Shown: positions 32,000 to 41,317 of the stretch, one piece after another
How positions within the stretch are numbered: position 1 is the stretch's first letter
How the letters are laid out: each line of letters starts with the position of its first letter
Assembly (NCBI RefSeq): GCF_000717335.1
Contig: NZ_JNYZ01000050.1
Coordinates: forward strand, 1-64,000
DNA from: Amycolatopsis jejuensis
Lineage (GTDB): Bacteria > Actinomycetota > Actinomycetes > Mycobacteriales > Pseudonocardiaceae
DNA: 64,000 nt
Direction of reading: 5' to 3'
Notes under the pieces: model-generated
What the model was told of the DNA's origin: nothing
The model's database searches: none
What the model saw: the letters and a program-made list of their open reading frames with translations, nothing else
Translations under genes and position numbers: made by a program

Positions 32000-33499
32000 T
32001 CACCAGCTTGCCGAACTGGTCACCCTCGGCCAGTTCGGCAAGCGCCCGCGGACCTTGTTCGAGCGGAAACGTCCGGTGCACGACCGGCCGGATCCGATGC
32101 TCCGTCACGAGCGTGACCATCTGGTGGAACTCGCGGGCGCTGCCCATCGACGTGCCGAGCACACTGATCTGCCGGAAGAACAACTCCCGCAGCGACATGG
32201 CGACGTCCGGCCCGGTCGTGGCCCCGAGGGTCACCATCCGTCCGCCGGAACGAAGGACGGACAGCCCGGCACCGAACGTCGCCCGCCCGATACTGTCGAC
32301 GACGAGGTCCACCGGGTCGAGCTTCCATTCTGTCGTGCTGTCGATCGCCCGGTCGGCGCCGAGTTCCCTGGCGCGGTCCAGCTTTTCGGGGCTCCGGGAC
32401 GTGACGCTGACCGTGGCGTTCGTGGCTTTCGCCATCGCGAGCGCGACCGTGGCGACCCCACTGCCGATCCCGGGAAGGAGCAGGTGCTCCCCCGGTGGAG
32501 CCCGCCGCGGGTGAACAGCGCGCGGTACGCGGTGAGCCCTGCCAGGGGCAAGGCGGCGGCCTCGGCCCAGCTGAGATGCGCGGGTTTGGGGACGACGTTT
32601 CCTATCGGGACGACTACGTACTGCGCAAGCGTGCCGTCGGTGGGGACGCCGAGGATGGCGGGAGTGTCGGGAATTGGGGTGGGTTCGGGCCATCCCAGGG
32701 AGGGGTTGATGATGACCTCGTCCCCGATGGCGGGTTCTGCCACTGGTACCGGGAATGCAGGCGGTTCGGCGGCTGTCGCTGGTGCAGCTGGTTCGGCGGC
32801 TGTCGCTCGCGCAGCCGGTTCGGTTGCTGCCGCTCGCGCAGCCGGTTCGGCGGCTGTCGCCGGTACAGCCGGTTCGGTTGCCGCCGCTCGCGCAGCCGCT
32901 TCGGTTGCTGCCGCGGCCGGTTCGGTTACACCAGCGACCGCCGCGCCTGCCGCCGCTGAACCGGCAGCCACCCCGCCTGCAACCTCCGGCCGCTCTGCCG
33001 CGTCCGAACCGGACGCGGCCGCTCTGGCCCCCGCCTCATCTGCGACCTCCGGGCCTGCTGCTACCCCACCAGCCGCAGCCCCACCAGCCCCACCGACCGC
33101 CGTCCCAGCCTGCCCGGCACCGGCCCCACCGGGCATTGCCCGCTCGGCCGCCGCCGCACCAGATGGAGCCTGCTCGGCAGCCAATCCTGCCACCTCCGCC
33201 CCTTCAGCCTCCTCCCCGCCAGCCCCTCCGAAGACTGCCCCGCCGACCTCCGCGAAACCCGCCCCCGCGTCACCAGCCAGATCCGGCCCCACCGCGACCA
33301 CCACCCCCGCCCCGTCGGAGCCCAGCACCACCGGCGCCTCCCCCGGCCCGCGGCCGCGCACCACGAACAGATCCCGATGGTTGAGCCCCGCCGCCTTCAG
33401 CGCGACCACCACCTCACCCGGCCCGGGCTCGGGCACCGCCACCTCGGCCACCCGTACCCCAGCCAGCCCCGGCTCTCCCCCATGCACCACGGCACGCAT
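31986..33499 (-). pseudogene. Zinc-type alcohol dehydrogenase/quinone reductase, expanded and frameshifted
   Basis: The N-terminal GroES-like domain (MRAVVHGGEPGLAG, AGLNHRDLFVVRGRG, LGSDGAGVVVAVG) and the C-terminal Rossmann domain (GIGSGVATVALAMAKA, DSIGRATFGAGLSVL) of an MDR protein are both recognisable. Two faults separate them. About 530 bp (32741-33270) of Ala/Gly/Pro-rich sequence, partly seven 27-bp repeats, is inserted where orthologs would read VGPD then EPAIGDEVIINP. A one-base loss near 32488-32500 then shifts the frame (GGLHRG then LLLPGIG). ATG 33499 has AAGGAAAAC upstream. Intact enzymes reduce enals or quinones with NADPH. A sequencing error could cause the shift but not the insert. 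Confidence 0.82.
32763..32925. repeat. 27-bp tandem repeats within the dehydrogenase gene
   Basis: The word GGTTCGG recurs at 32763, 32790, 32817, 32844, 32871 and, as GCTTCGG, at 32898, exactly every 27 bp, with a final shorter unit at 32919. On the coding (minus) strand each unit encodes a nonapeptide such as EPAARAAAT. It is flanked on the 5' coding side by a further 340 bp of non-repetitive Ala/Gly-rich code. Confidence 0.88.
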
Positions 33500-33637
33500 A
33501 GTTTTCCTTGTCACACCGCGAAGTTAACAGCCTCCTCCGCCCCCCACGCCCCGACGCGAACCCGGTCACACCACGGAATTTTCAGATCCTGAACCAGCCA
33601 CCACCGCACCTCTTTTTCACTAAGTTAGTTTGAATCT

Positions 33638-34099
33638 ATGAACAAACCGCTCACCCCCGCGGCACCGTTCGCCATCCTGGGCGCCGGATGCGTCATCGCG
33701 GGCGGTCTGGCCTCCGCCGCCATCGCCCCCGCGCCGACCCCGCACGGAGCGTGGGCGGTCGCGTACCTCGTCCTCGTCGCCGGGGTCGCCCAGGTCGGGC
33801 TGGGTATCGGGCAGGCGCTTCTCGCGCCGGGCCCACCGTCCACTCGCCTGATCGTCGCCCAGGTCGCCGCCTGGAACGCCGGGAACGCCGCGGTGCTCAC
33901 CGGAACACTGACTGGAACCACCCCTGCCGTCGACATCGGCGGCGCGATCCTGGCCGGCGGCTTGACCCTCCTGATCCTCGGTACGAAAGGCACCGCCCGA
34001 TCCCATCACTGGGTCCGCCACGGATTCCGGGCCCTGATCGTCGTACTCCTGGTCAGCATCCCGATCGGGCTCGTCCTCGCGCGGATCGGACCATCCTGA
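33638..34099 (+). CDS. Small integral membrane protein, unknown
   Basis: A 153-residue hydrophobic protein with about five predicted membrane helices (around 10-30, 39-62, 72-92, 98-115 and 130-148). No family is recognised. The start has no clear Shine-Dalgarno sequence; CTAAGTTAGTTTGAATCT just upstream is unusually AT-rich and could contain a -10 box, so a leaderless or nearly leaderless message is possible. It precedes the hemerythrin gene by 62 bp in the same direction and may belong to that stress module. Confidence 0.7.
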   Translation: MNKPLTPAAPFAILGAGCVIAGGLASAAIAPAPTPHGAWAVAYLVLVAGVAQVGLGIGQALLAPGPPSTRLIVAQVAAWNAGNAAVLTGTLTGTTPAVDIGGAILAGGLTLLILGTKGTARSHHWVRHGFRALIVVLLVSIPIGLVLARIGPS

Positions 34100-34122
34100 A
34101 CCTCGCCCGCCGGCCTGATTTA

Positions 34123-34138
34123 TACTAGTCTTCTAGTA
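34123..34138. promoter_or_regulatory. AT-rich palindrome upstream of the hemerythrin gene
   Basis: TACTAG and CTAGTA pair perfectly around TCTT, within the AT-rich stretch ATTTATACTAGTCTTCTAG and following bases. It lies 24 bp before the GTG start at 34162, a position suited to a repressor site overlapping the promoter. In this GC-rich background it stands out. The binder may be a redox or iron-sulfur regulator; the local candidate's own palindrome (37370-37397) is different in sequence. Confidence 0.55.
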
Positions 34139-34161
34139 AATACTCATCCCGGGAGGTTTCC

Positions 34162-34905
34162 GTGGACGGCTCATCCGACGTCTTCATCAGCGGTACCAGC
34201 ACGGACCCGGCGATCCGGGCCGGTGCCGCCCTGCGCGCCGAGGCTGTCCGGATCCTCGCCGAGTACCGGCACAAGGCCGCCGTGGTCACCGAACTGGAGC
34301 TCGACGGAGCCGCCCGCGACGAGGCGTGCACCCGGCTGACCGATTTCGTGTCCGGCCACCTGCGCAGCTACCTCGCCGCCACCGACCGCGTCCTGCACAC
34401 GACCGCGGCCGGTGCTCCCACGACCCGGCTGCTGGTCCGAGCGTTGCGCCAGCTGCAGAAAGCCGTCGAGCGGACCGTCGACGAACTGCTGCAGGCGGAC
34501 ACGTCCGGCCAGGTCAGCCATGCCGCGCAGGCGCTCGCTGCCGTGCTCGCCGCGTATCTGGACCTTGAGGCCACCGTGCTCCTGCCCGCGCTGGCCGAGC
34601 TTCCCGGCGCCGACGTCCCGGTCCTCGTCGACGACCTCCGCACCCTCCTCGGCGGCGGCGAACTGGACGCCCCTGATGTACTGGACGTCCGCGAAATCCC
34701 GCCCGGAACCCGGCATCCGCGCATTTTCGGCCGGTACGCGCGGCTCGCGCCCGGCGAATCGTTCACGCTGGTGAACAACCACGATCCCCAGCCGCTGCGG
34801 CGCGAATTCACCGCCACCCACGGGAGCGATTTCACCTGGGAGTACGTGGAATCCGGGCCGGAACGGTGGCAGGTCCGGATCGGCCGAGCGCGGATGTCGG
34901 CCTGA
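34162..34905 (+). CDS. Hemerythrin-like protein with C-terminal DUF2249
   Basis: A 247-residue two-domain protein. Residues about 20-150 form a four-helix HHE-like bundle (DFVSGHLRSYLAATDRVLH; AYLDLEATVLLPAL) in which at least one iron-ligand position that is usually His reads Tyr, so the di-iron site looks degenerate. Residues about 175-245 are a DUF2249 domain (HPRIFGRYARLAPGESFTLVNNHDPQPLR and WEYVESGPERWQVRIGR). Such fusions are linked to nitric oxide and iron-sulfur stress. GTG 34162 has GGGAGG six bases upstream. The oxidase subunit gene begins 6 bp after its stop. Confidence 0.82.
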   Translation: MDGSSDVFISGTSTDPAIRAGAALRAEAVRILAEYRHKAAVVTELELDGAARDEACTRLTDFVSGHLRSYLAATDRVLHTTAAGAPTTRLLVRALRQLQKAVERTVDELLQADTSGQVSHAAQALAAVLAAYLDLEATVLLPALAELPGADVPVLVDDLRTLLGGGELDAPDVLDVREIPPGTRHPRIFGRYARLAPGESFTLVNNHDPQPLRREFTATHGSDFTWEYVESGPERWQVRIGRARMSA

Positions 34906-34911
34906 CCTCCC

Positions 34912-36627
34912 ATGACCACCACTCAGAGACCGGTGCCAGTCCGTGCGCATCCCGTGCGGGTGACCCCGAAAGGCGCGCAATTCCTGTCCCTGCTGCGCAC
35001 GACCGACCCGAAAACGCTCGGCATCATGTACCTCGCCACGGCATTCGGTTTCTTCATCGCCGGTGGCGCAATGGCGCTGCTGCTGAGAACCGAACTCGCC
35101 CGGCCCGGCCTGCAATTCCTGTCGGCAGAACAATACAATCAGCTGTTCACCATGCACGGCACGGTGATGCTTCTCTTGTACGCTACCCCCAGTGTATTCG
35201 GCTTCGCCAATTTCGTGCTGCCGTTGCAAATCGGCGCACCGGACGTCGCATTTCCACGGCTCAACGCCTTGTCGTACTGGCTTTTCCTGTTCGGTGGCCT
35301 GATCGTCCTTTCCGGATTCCTCACCCCGGGCGGCGCCGCCGACTTCGGCTGGTTTGCCTACACTCCGCTGTCCGACGCCGTCCATTCCCCCGGCGTCGGC
35401 GCGGATTTGTGGATCACCGGGCTCCTCGTCGGCGGACTGGGCACCATTCTGGGCGCGGTGAACATGGTCACGACGGTGGCCTGTCTCCGCGCCCCCGGCA
35501 TGACGATGTTCCGGATGCCGATCTTCACCTGGAACATCTTTGTCACGAGCGTTCTCGTGCTGGCCGTGTTCCCGCTGCTCACCGCCGCATTGTTCGGCCT
35601 GCTGGCCGACCGGCACCTCGGCGCGCACGTCTTCGACCCGGCCACCGGCGGCGCCATTCTGTGGCAGCATCTGTTCTGGTTCTTCGGTCATCCCGAGGTG
35701 TACATCGTCGCGCTGCCGTTTTTCGGGATCGTCACCGAAATCGTGCCGGTGTTCTCCCGGAAGCCACTTTTCGGGTACCAGGGAATGGTCTTCGCAACGG
35801 TCGCGATCTCCGGTCTTTCGATGGCAGTCTGGGCTCATCACATGTTCGCGACCGGCGCTGTGCTGCTGCCGTTCTTCTCTCTGCTGAGCTTCCTGATCGC
35901 CGTGCCGACCGGAATCAAGTTCTTCAACTGGATCGGTACCATGTGGAAGGGCCGGGTCTCATTCGAAACCCCCATGCTCTTCTCCCTCGACTTCATGGTC
36001 ACCTTCCTTTTCGGCGGCCTGACCGGGGTATTGCTGGCCTCGCCCGCCATCGATTTCCACGTCACCGACACGTATTTCGTGGTCGCCCATTTCCATTACG
36101 TCCTGTTCGGCACCATCGTGTTCGCCACCTTCGCCGGAATCTACTTCTGGTTCCCCAAGATGACCGGCCGGATGCTCGACGAACGGCTCGGAAAACTGCA
36201 CTTCTGGCTGACGTTCCTGGGTTTCCACACGACTTTCCTGGTCCAGCACTGGCTGGGCGCCGAAGGGATGCCCCGCCGCTATGCCGACTATCTGTCCTCC
36301 GACGGATTCACCGTCCTCAACACGATTTCGACCATCGGGTCCTACGTTCTCGGATTGTCGATGCTGCCATTCTTGTACAATGTGCTGAAGTCCTACCGCT
36401 ACGGCGCCGTCGCCACCGTCGACGACCCGTGGGGTTTCGGCAACTCCCTCGAATGGGCCACCTCCTGCCCACCGCCACGGCACAATTTCCTGGAACTCCC
36501 CCGCATCCGCTCCGAACGACCGGCCTTCGAACTCCATTACCCGCACATGATCGACCGGATGCGCACGGAGAGCCACCACCGATTCCGCCGCCGACCCCGA
36601 CAGATCGACCAGCACCCGCGCCCGTGA
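34912..36627 (+). CDS. ctaD: Cytochrome c oxidase subunit I (stand-alone paralog)
   Basis: A 571-residue heme-copper oxidase subunit I with twelve membrane helices. Ligand motifs are complete: MHGTVM for low-spin heme, WFFGHPEVY with the His-Tyr crosslink, WAHHMF for CuB and [11 protein letters not shown] for the two hemes. No subunit II, III or assembly gene is adjacent, so this is an extra ctaD rather than the housekeeping operon. It begins 6 bp after the hemerythrin-DUF2249 gene with a poor ribosome binding site, suggesting translational coupling. Codons use more A/T at third positions than neighbours, which may reflect a different history. It probably serves as an alternative catalytic subunit under oxidative, NO or iron stress. 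Confidence 0.93.
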   Translation: MTTTQRPVPVRAHPVRVTPKGAQFLSLLRTTDPKTLGIMYLATAFGFFIAGGAMALLLRTELARPGLQFLSAEQYNQLFTMHGTVMLLLYATPSVFGFANFVLPLQIGAPDVAFPRLNALSYWLFLFGGLIVLSGFLTPGGAADFGWFAYTPLSDAVHSPGVGADLWITGLLVGGLGTILGAVNMVTTVACLRAPGMTMFRMPIFTWNIFVTSVLVLAVFPLLTAALFGLLADRHLGAHVFDPATGGAILWQHLFWFFGHPEVYIVALPFFGIVTEIVPVFSRKPLFGYQGMVFATVAISGLSMAVWAHHMFATGAVLLPFFSLLSFLIAVPTGIKFFNWIGTMWKGRVSFETPMLFSLDFMVTFLFGGLTGVLLASPAIDFHVTDTYFVVAHFHYVLFGTIVFATFAGIYFWFPKMTGRMLDERLGKLHFWLTFLGFHTTFLVQHWLGAEGMPRRYADYLSSDGFTVLNTISTIGSYVLGLSMLPFLYNVLKSYRYGAVATVDDPWGFGNSLEWATSCPPPRHNFLELPRIRSERPAFELHYPHMIDRMRTESHHRFRRRPRQIDQHPRP

Positions 36628-36657
36628 ACACAGCGACAACCAACACTGTCGATCCCG

Positions 36658-37362
36658 TCAGCGACGGCTCCGGCGTTTCCCCGCGGCGGTCGGGGTCAAA
36701 TGCGCCAAACACAATGACGGCTCGACGAACGGTTCCAGCCGCTCAGCCACCAGCGGTGCGCGTACCTCGGACAGCACACCGCGCATCAGCCCGAGGTGCA
36801 GCCCGCACACGACGTCCCGATTGTCCTCGGCCACCTCCCGGAACGGGCAATGCCGCAGCGGAATGACGGGCCGCGCCGGATCGGCGACCGCGTCCGGGGC
36901 AAAACCGGCGTCCGCGAGCACAGCGGACAGTCGCCGGATCCCCTCGGCAGCGTCGACGCGATGCGTCGGGGCCGGACGGTCCGCGAGATAGCGACCCCAC
37001 GCCTCCCCCGCGGTTTCGGCCGCTTTCCCCGGCTCGGGCACGGAATCGGCAATCAACCCGGTGAGCATCTCGGCGAGCAGCCGGTAACTGCGCCGCCCGG
37101 CCGCCGGTTCCTCGGCACGGGCCGCATAAACCGTACGCGGACGCCCCGGCTGAGTCCGATCCTCGGCACGCCGCTCGGCGAGCCCGGACTCCACCAGGCC
37201 GTCCAGGTGGAACCGCGCAGTATTGGGATGCAACCCGACCCGCCCGGCGACGTCCTGCACCCCCACCGGCACGCCCGCGGCACGCAGCACTTCCAGCACC
37301 CGCTCGCGGCTCTCGCCAAGCACCCGGGGACCGGCCGGATCGGTCAGCGTCTGGTCGCTCAT
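36658..37362 (-). CDS. Winged-helix regulator with cysteine cluster (SufR-like)
   Basis: A 234-residue DNA-binding protein. The N-terminal winged helix (about 20-70) reads VQDVAGRVGLHPNTARFHLDGLVESGL. The C-terminal half has cysteines in LRHCPFREVAEDNRDVVCGLHLG and PSLCLAHL, spaced like the iron-sulfur ligands of SufR-type regulators. ATG 37362 is used; a GTG at 37386 would lie inside the palindrome. A palindrome (37370-37397) sits immediately upstream, consistent with autoregulation. It is convergent with ctaD and is the natural candidate to sense redox or NO for the hemerythrin-oxidase pair. Confidence 0.85.
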   Translation of the reverse strand: MSDQTLTDPAGPRVLGESRERVLEVLRAAGVPVGVQDVAGRVGLHPNTARFHLDGLVESGLAERRAEDRTQPGRPRTVYAARAEEPAAGRRSYRLLAEMLTGLIADSVPEPGKAAETAGEAWGRYLADRPAPTHRVDAAEGIRRLSAVLADAGFAPDAVADPARPVIPLRHCPFREVAEDNRDVVCGLHLGLMRGVLSEVRAPLVAERLEPFVEPSLCLAHLTPTAAGKRRSRR

Positions 37363-37369
37363 GACGGCC

Positions 37370-37397
37370 AGTTTAGCCGAGCCCACTAGGCTAAACT
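37370..37397. promoter_or_regulatory. Palindrome at the SufR-like gene promoter
   Basis: AGTTTAGCC (37370-37378) and GGCTAAACT (37389-37397) are perfect 9-bp inverted repeats with a 10-bp spacer. The site ends 7 bp upstream of the regulator's ATG at 37362, where bound protein would block transcription or initiation. Most simply it is the regulator's own operator. Confidence 0.68.
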
Positions 37398-38042
37398 ACC
37401 GCAACCGCCGGTTCGCCTCTCCCCGGCCACCGAGCCCTCCCGGCGCACGGGACGGAGCAGTCAAGCTGTCAATGAACCCCCGACCACCTTCTGATCACGC
37501 ACCGCCTCCTGGCCCGGGACCTTCGAACACGACCGCCTGCCGACGACGAGGCGCGCTTGTCGAGCCGGAATCCCGGCAGTCGGCGCCCTGAGTGGGCCAC
37601 GGTCTCAAGGCAATGCAGCGCGGGCCCACGATCGGAACCGCGCGCCGCCTTCGAACTCCAGATGATCGCTTCAACCATCCACACCCGCGCCCAACAGCAC
37701 GGCAGCCCTGGCCGACCACCACGATCTCGCATCCAAGCGGAACCTTCGCTACCGCACCTCAACTCCGGTGAATGCGACGCAACCGCCCGGCCCCAACCTC
37801 AGCCACCCGGCCAGCCGCGCCACCCTCCAGGCGACGGCATCAAGTCACCCGCCCATGCCCAAAAACCTCACTCCCGCCGCACCGACCTCGGGGCACCGCA
37901 CCGCAACCGCCCGCCCGAACCCGCGACCCACCACCGCGCCACAACCCCCCGACCAAACCCGCGACCCACCACCGCGCCGCAACCGCCTACCCAAACCCGC
38001 AGCCCCTACCGTGCCCGAATCTCCCACCCAAACTCGCGACCC
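37398..38042. other. Gene-free C-rich region with imperfect repeats
   Basis: No convincing gene. The plus strand is C/A-rich and G-poor, like 1-330. From about 37900 to 38040 imperfect repeats built on CCCGCGACCCACCACCGCGC and CCCCTACCGTGCC occur. The open frames on both strands are Pro/Arg/Thr-rich and lack codon bias. It separates the SufR-like gene (transcribed away, minus) and the ferredoxin gene end. Confidence 0.6.
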
Positions 38043-38396
38043 CTACCGTGCCGGAATCTCCGGATGCGGCAACCCCGCCACCAGCGCCGTATCCACTCCC
38101 ACCTCACCCAGCTTCGCCGCACCACCGGGACTGTCCAGCGGCGCATCCCGGCCCGGCAGTGTCTCGCTGAAGAAGCGGGCGTTGTCCTCCGCATAGATGC
38201 GCCACCGATCCGGCAGGTCGTCCTCGTAATAGATCGCCTCCACCGGGCACACCGGTTCGCATGCGCCGCAGTCCACGCATTCGTCCGGGTGGATGTACAG
38301 CGTGCGTTCGCCGACGTAGATGCAGTCCACCGGGCATTCGTCCACGCACGCCCGGTCCATCACGTCCACGCACGGCTCGGCGATCACATACGCCAT
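38043..38396 (-). CDS. fdxA: 7Fe ferredoxin
   Basis: A 117-residue bacterial ferredoxin with one [3Fe-4S] and one [4Fe-4S] cluster: CVDVMDRACVDECPVDCIYVG (first cluster, and last Cys of the second) and CVDCGACEPVCPVEAIYYEDD. The C-terminal extension matches the FdxA length of about 110 residues. ATG 38396 follows AAGGGAGCGGG. It is last in the minus-strand aromatic block, 51 bp behind an MFS gene. It could donate electrons to a P450 or oxygenase elsewhere; no partner is adjacent. Confidence 0.93.
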   Translation of the reverse strand: MAYVIAEPCVDVMDRACVDECPVDCIYVGERTLYIHPDECVDCGACEPVCPVEAIYYEDDLPDRWRIYAEDNARFFSETLPGRDAPLDSPGGAAKLGEVGVDTALVAGLPHPEIPAR

Positions 38397-38447
38397 GACC
38401 CGCTCCCTTCGGCTGGTTATTACCAATGTACTCGGTAAAACCCGGCT

Positions 38448-39677
38448 TCAGGAAGCTTTCCGGCCCGGGGCGGTCTCGCGCAGCAGCAGCGAGACCACGA
38501 CCAGCAGGATGGGTGCCGCCGCGTACAGGAGGAGGGCCGTGGACAGGCTGTGCGTCGCGTCGGCAAGGGCGCCGCCTACCTGCGGGCCCAGCGCGCCGCC
38601 GAGAGTTTCGCCGACGGCGATCTGCAGGGCGAACGCCGTGGTCATCAAGGCGGGCGGGACGGATTCGCCGGGGACGACGTAGGTGATCAGCGTCAGCGAA
38701 CCCCCGGCCATCAGACCCACGACCAGCGACACCATCAGCCAACCTGGCGTATGAGCGAAGAGGACGAAGAACAACGGCACCAAACCACTGCACACCGCAG
38801 CGATGAACAGCGCCGGGCGGCGGCCGAAGCGGTCCGAGACCGCCGGGGCCACCACGTTTCCCAGCGCGATGATGCCGCCGTACACGGTCAGCACCACCGT
38901 CGAGGTCGCGGGTGACAGGCCATTCGACGCGAGGAACACCGGCGCGAACGTGCCGAAGCCGATGTTCGCGCCGATGCAGACCACCGTGCCCACGAGCGCC
39001 AGCAGGACGTTCCGGTTCGCGACCACCACCCGGAAATCCCGGAGCCGGACCGGAGTCCGTTCCGCCGTGGTGTCCTCGCGCAGGAAGATGGCCACCAGCA
39101 GCGCTACCACCAGCCCCGGGACTGCGACCAGCGGAAACGCCTGCCGCCACCCCAGCACGGACGCCAGCCCGATCATGATGCTCGGCGCCAGCGCGCTCCC
39201 GATCACCAACGTACCGGCGATCACGATGCCGAGGTTCCGCCCCCGCCGCTCCGGCGACGACGCGCGTGCCACCACGCCCTGGATCAGCGGCAGCGCGGGT
39301 CCCTCCGCCAGGCCGATGAACGCACGGAGCAGCAGCATCTCCGGGTAGTCCCGCGCGAGCCCGACCAGGCCGACGGCGCACGAGAACAGCACGAGACTCG
39401 CGACGATCATCCACTTCGCCCGTCCGCCGAACCGGTCGGAGAGCACCGAAAACACGAGACTCGACACCGCCCAGGCGACCGCCGTGACCGAGACGAGCGA
39501 CCCGAGCTGCTGGTTGTCGAGCGCCAGCTCGCGCCCGATGTCGGGGAACAGATACGTGATGCCGAACCGGTCGAGGAACACGATCCCGGCGCCGAAGAAC
39601 ATGATCGCGACGAGCGTGTTCTGCCGGGTGGCCCGGGCGACCGCCGGGTCTCGGCGGAAAATCCTGGTGACGGACAA
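38448..39677 (-). CDS. MFS transporter
   Basis: A 409-residue twelve-helix major facilitator protein: AIMFFGAGIVFLDRFGITYLFPDIG in helix 1, SDRFGGRAKWMI in the first cytoplasmic loop, and RAFIGLAEGPALPLIQGVVA in helix 4. A TTG start at 39677 is proposed because GAGGAG lies six bases upstream; ATG/GTG codons further up have no site. It is 88 bp downstream of the amidohydrolase gene in the same direction. It resembles carriers of aromatic or other organic acids and may export or import a pathway compound. Confidence 0.85.
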   Translation of the reverse strand: MSVTRIFRRDPAVARATRQNTLVAIMFFGAGIVFLDRFGITYLFPDIGRELALDNQQLGSLVSVTAVAWAVSSLVFSVLSDRFGGRAKWMIVASLVLFSCAVGLVGLARDYPEMLLLRAFIGLAEGPALPLIQGVVARASSPERRGRNLGIVIAGTLVIGSALAPSIMIGLASVLGWRQAFPLVAVPGLVVALLVAIFLREDTTAERTPVRLRDFRVVVANRNVLLALVGTVVCIGANIGFGTFAPVFLASNGLSPATSTVVLTVYGGIIALGNVVAPAVSDRFGRRPALFIAAVCSGLVPLFFVLFAHTPGWLMVSLVVGLMAGGSLTLITYVVPGESVPPALMTTAFALQIAVGETLGGALGPQVGGALADATHSLSTALLLYAAAPILLVVVSLLLRETAPGRKAS

Positions 39678-39765
39678 AGGAAACTCCTCAGGACGATAGT
39701 GGACCAGTGACCCCCCGGTACCAGGTGCGTTACGCCCCACCGCAACCGCGCGGCGAAGCGGCGTA

Positions 39766-40698
39766 CTACCAGCCCGCGCGCTTCACGGCCGCAGGGAACA
39801 GCTCCCACGCCCGCCGGCCCACGTCAGCCGCCTGCGCCGAGGACAACACGCCGCAAGTCTCGAGGCTTTTCCGGTTCTCCTCGGCAGTTTCCTCTGTCGT
39901 GCAAGGAGCTCCCCAGTCACTGCCGTAGACCAAGCGGTCTGCACCTACCGTTTCCAGTGCCGGTGCCAGCGCATGCACCGTCGCCGTCGCAGCCGTGTCC
40001 AGGTAGAGCCCCGAGACCTGCTCATCCACCTCCTTGGCGGTAATTCCCTGCGGTACCCACGACTCATCACCCAGCATCCGAAGCCGACCGGTCAACGCGG
40101 GGAAAGCGCCGCCGCAATGAGCAATCACGAAAGTGATATCCGGATAGCGCGTGAACAGTTTCCGGAAGATCATGTCGAATACCGTCCGCGCAGTATCGAA
40201 CGCCACCTCATACAGCGGCACCGGATGATCGAGGACCGCCGGACGCCGGGGGTCGGGATGGACGAAAACGACAGCACCTTCCCGGTCCAAATGTGCCCAC
40301 AACGGCGCCAGCGCCTCATGTCCCAAGTGGACCCCGCGATAGTTCGTGACAACAGCAAACCCATCCGCATGCAATTCCTTCCGGGCGCGGATGGCCTCGG
40401 CGATGGCGGCGGACGCGTCATCCGTGGGCAATGCGGCCAGCAGGCCGAACCGGGACGGATGGTCGGACACCAGCGTTGCGCCGTAATCGTTCGAGACACG
40501 GATGTCGTCGGCGCCGCCTGGGATGTTGCTCAGCATTTGCATTGCCGTACCCGACTGGTCCAGATAGGCCAGCGTCCGGTCGAGCGACCATTCGAAAGGT
40601 TCCCGGAAATAGATTCCTTTACCCAGGGCAGCCTGCCAGTCCCGGGCTCGCCGTTCCTCGCTGACCGGTAGTGTGAAATGCGCATGGATGTCGAGCAC
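39766..40698 (-). CDS. ACMSD-type amidohydrolase/decarboxylase
   Basis: A 310-residue metal-dependent TIM-barrel enzyme of the amidohydrolase-2 family, which includes aminocarboxymuconate semialdehyde, 5-carboxyvanillate and gamma-resorcylate decarboxylases. Metal ligands are seen in LDIHAHF, VFVHPD, VIAHCGGAFP and YGSDWG. GTG 40698 is preferred since GGGAGG lies six to seven bases upstream; the TTG at 40704 is directly next to that site. In a cluster that ends in hydroxyquinol cleavage, a decarboxylase for a dihydroxybenzoate is an attractive role, but hydrolysis of a ring-fission product is also possible. Confidence 0.83.
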   Translation of the reverse strand: MLDIHAHFTLPVSEERRARDWQAALGKGIYFREPFEWSLDRTLAYLDQSGTAMQMLSNIPGGADDIRVSNDYGATLVSDHPSRFGLLAALPTDDASAAIAEAIRARKELHADGFAVVTNYRGVHLGHEALAPLWAHLDREGAVVFVHPDPRRPAVLDHPVPLYEVAFDTARTVFDMIFRKLFTRYPDITFVIAHCGGAFPALTGRLRMLGDESWVPQGITAKEVDEQVSGLYLDTAATATVHALAPALETVGADRLVYGSDWGAPCTTEETAEENRKSLETCGVLSSAQAADVGRRAWELFPAAVKRAGW

Positions 40699-40711
40699 CG
40701 TCAACCCTCCC

Positions 40712-41317
40712 TCAGAACAGCCGCAAGCCTTCTTCGATTTCCGAAAGCGGGCTCTGCGCCAGGAACGGAGCCAGGGCGTCCCGAGCCTGCGCCGGCGTCA
40801 GCAGAGCCGACGCGTCCACCTCGTCCACCTGCCAGCTTCCCGTGTCGTCGTAGACGAACTCCCCCACCAGCCGTCCGTCGCGGTACGGCCATGCGGCCGC
40901 GAAACGGTGCGAGACCTGGTAAATACCTTCGGGGTCGACGCCCTCGTCCGCGAGCATCGGATCAGCTCCCCGGACGACCTGGGCAAAAACGGACTCGATG
41001 AAAATGCCGTAGTCCGAAACGGCGACTTCCTCCTCCAGCGCACCGAATACGTTCGCCCCGCGCGACGTCAGGTCGTCGTACAGCGCCCGCACCTCGGCCA
41101 TTCCGTCGCACACCTGGGTCCGGCCGCGTTCAGTGAGCCGGTACAGCGGGTTTTCGACCGTCATCGAAGGAACGAGAATATCCTCCCACAAACCGGAAAC
41201 CTCGAGCAATGCATGCCGCCGGTAGTTCTTCAGCACGTGCCGGTGTTTCGGATTCTCCACCACCGCCAGTGCCGCATCGACCCCGGCCGGGACATCCCGC
41301 ACCTCGAAAACCTTCAC
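40712..41317 (-). CDS. SnoaL-like protein of unknown function
   Basis: A 201-residue cytoplasmic protein. The helix-strand pattern (NPLYRLTERGRTQVCDGMAEVRALYDDL, then IYQVSHRFAAAWPYRDGRLVGEFVYDD) suggests an NTF2/SnoaL fold; I cannot place it in a named family. The GTG at 41317 overlaps the decarboxylase stop by 4 bp and has AGGAG seven bases upstream. It ends 13 bp before the amidohydrolase start. It may be an isomerase or an accessory protein of the aryl pathway. Confidence 0.72.
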   Translation of the reverse strand: MKVFEVRDVPAGVDAALAVVENPKHRHVLKNYRRHALLEVSGLWEDILVPSMTVENPLYRLTERGRTQVCDGMAEVRALYDDLTSRGANVFGALEEEVAVSDYGIFIESVFAQVVRGADPMLADEGVDPEGIYQVSHRFAAAWPYRDGRLVGEFVYDDTGSWQVDEVDASALLTPAQARDALAPFLAQSPLSEIEEGLRLF

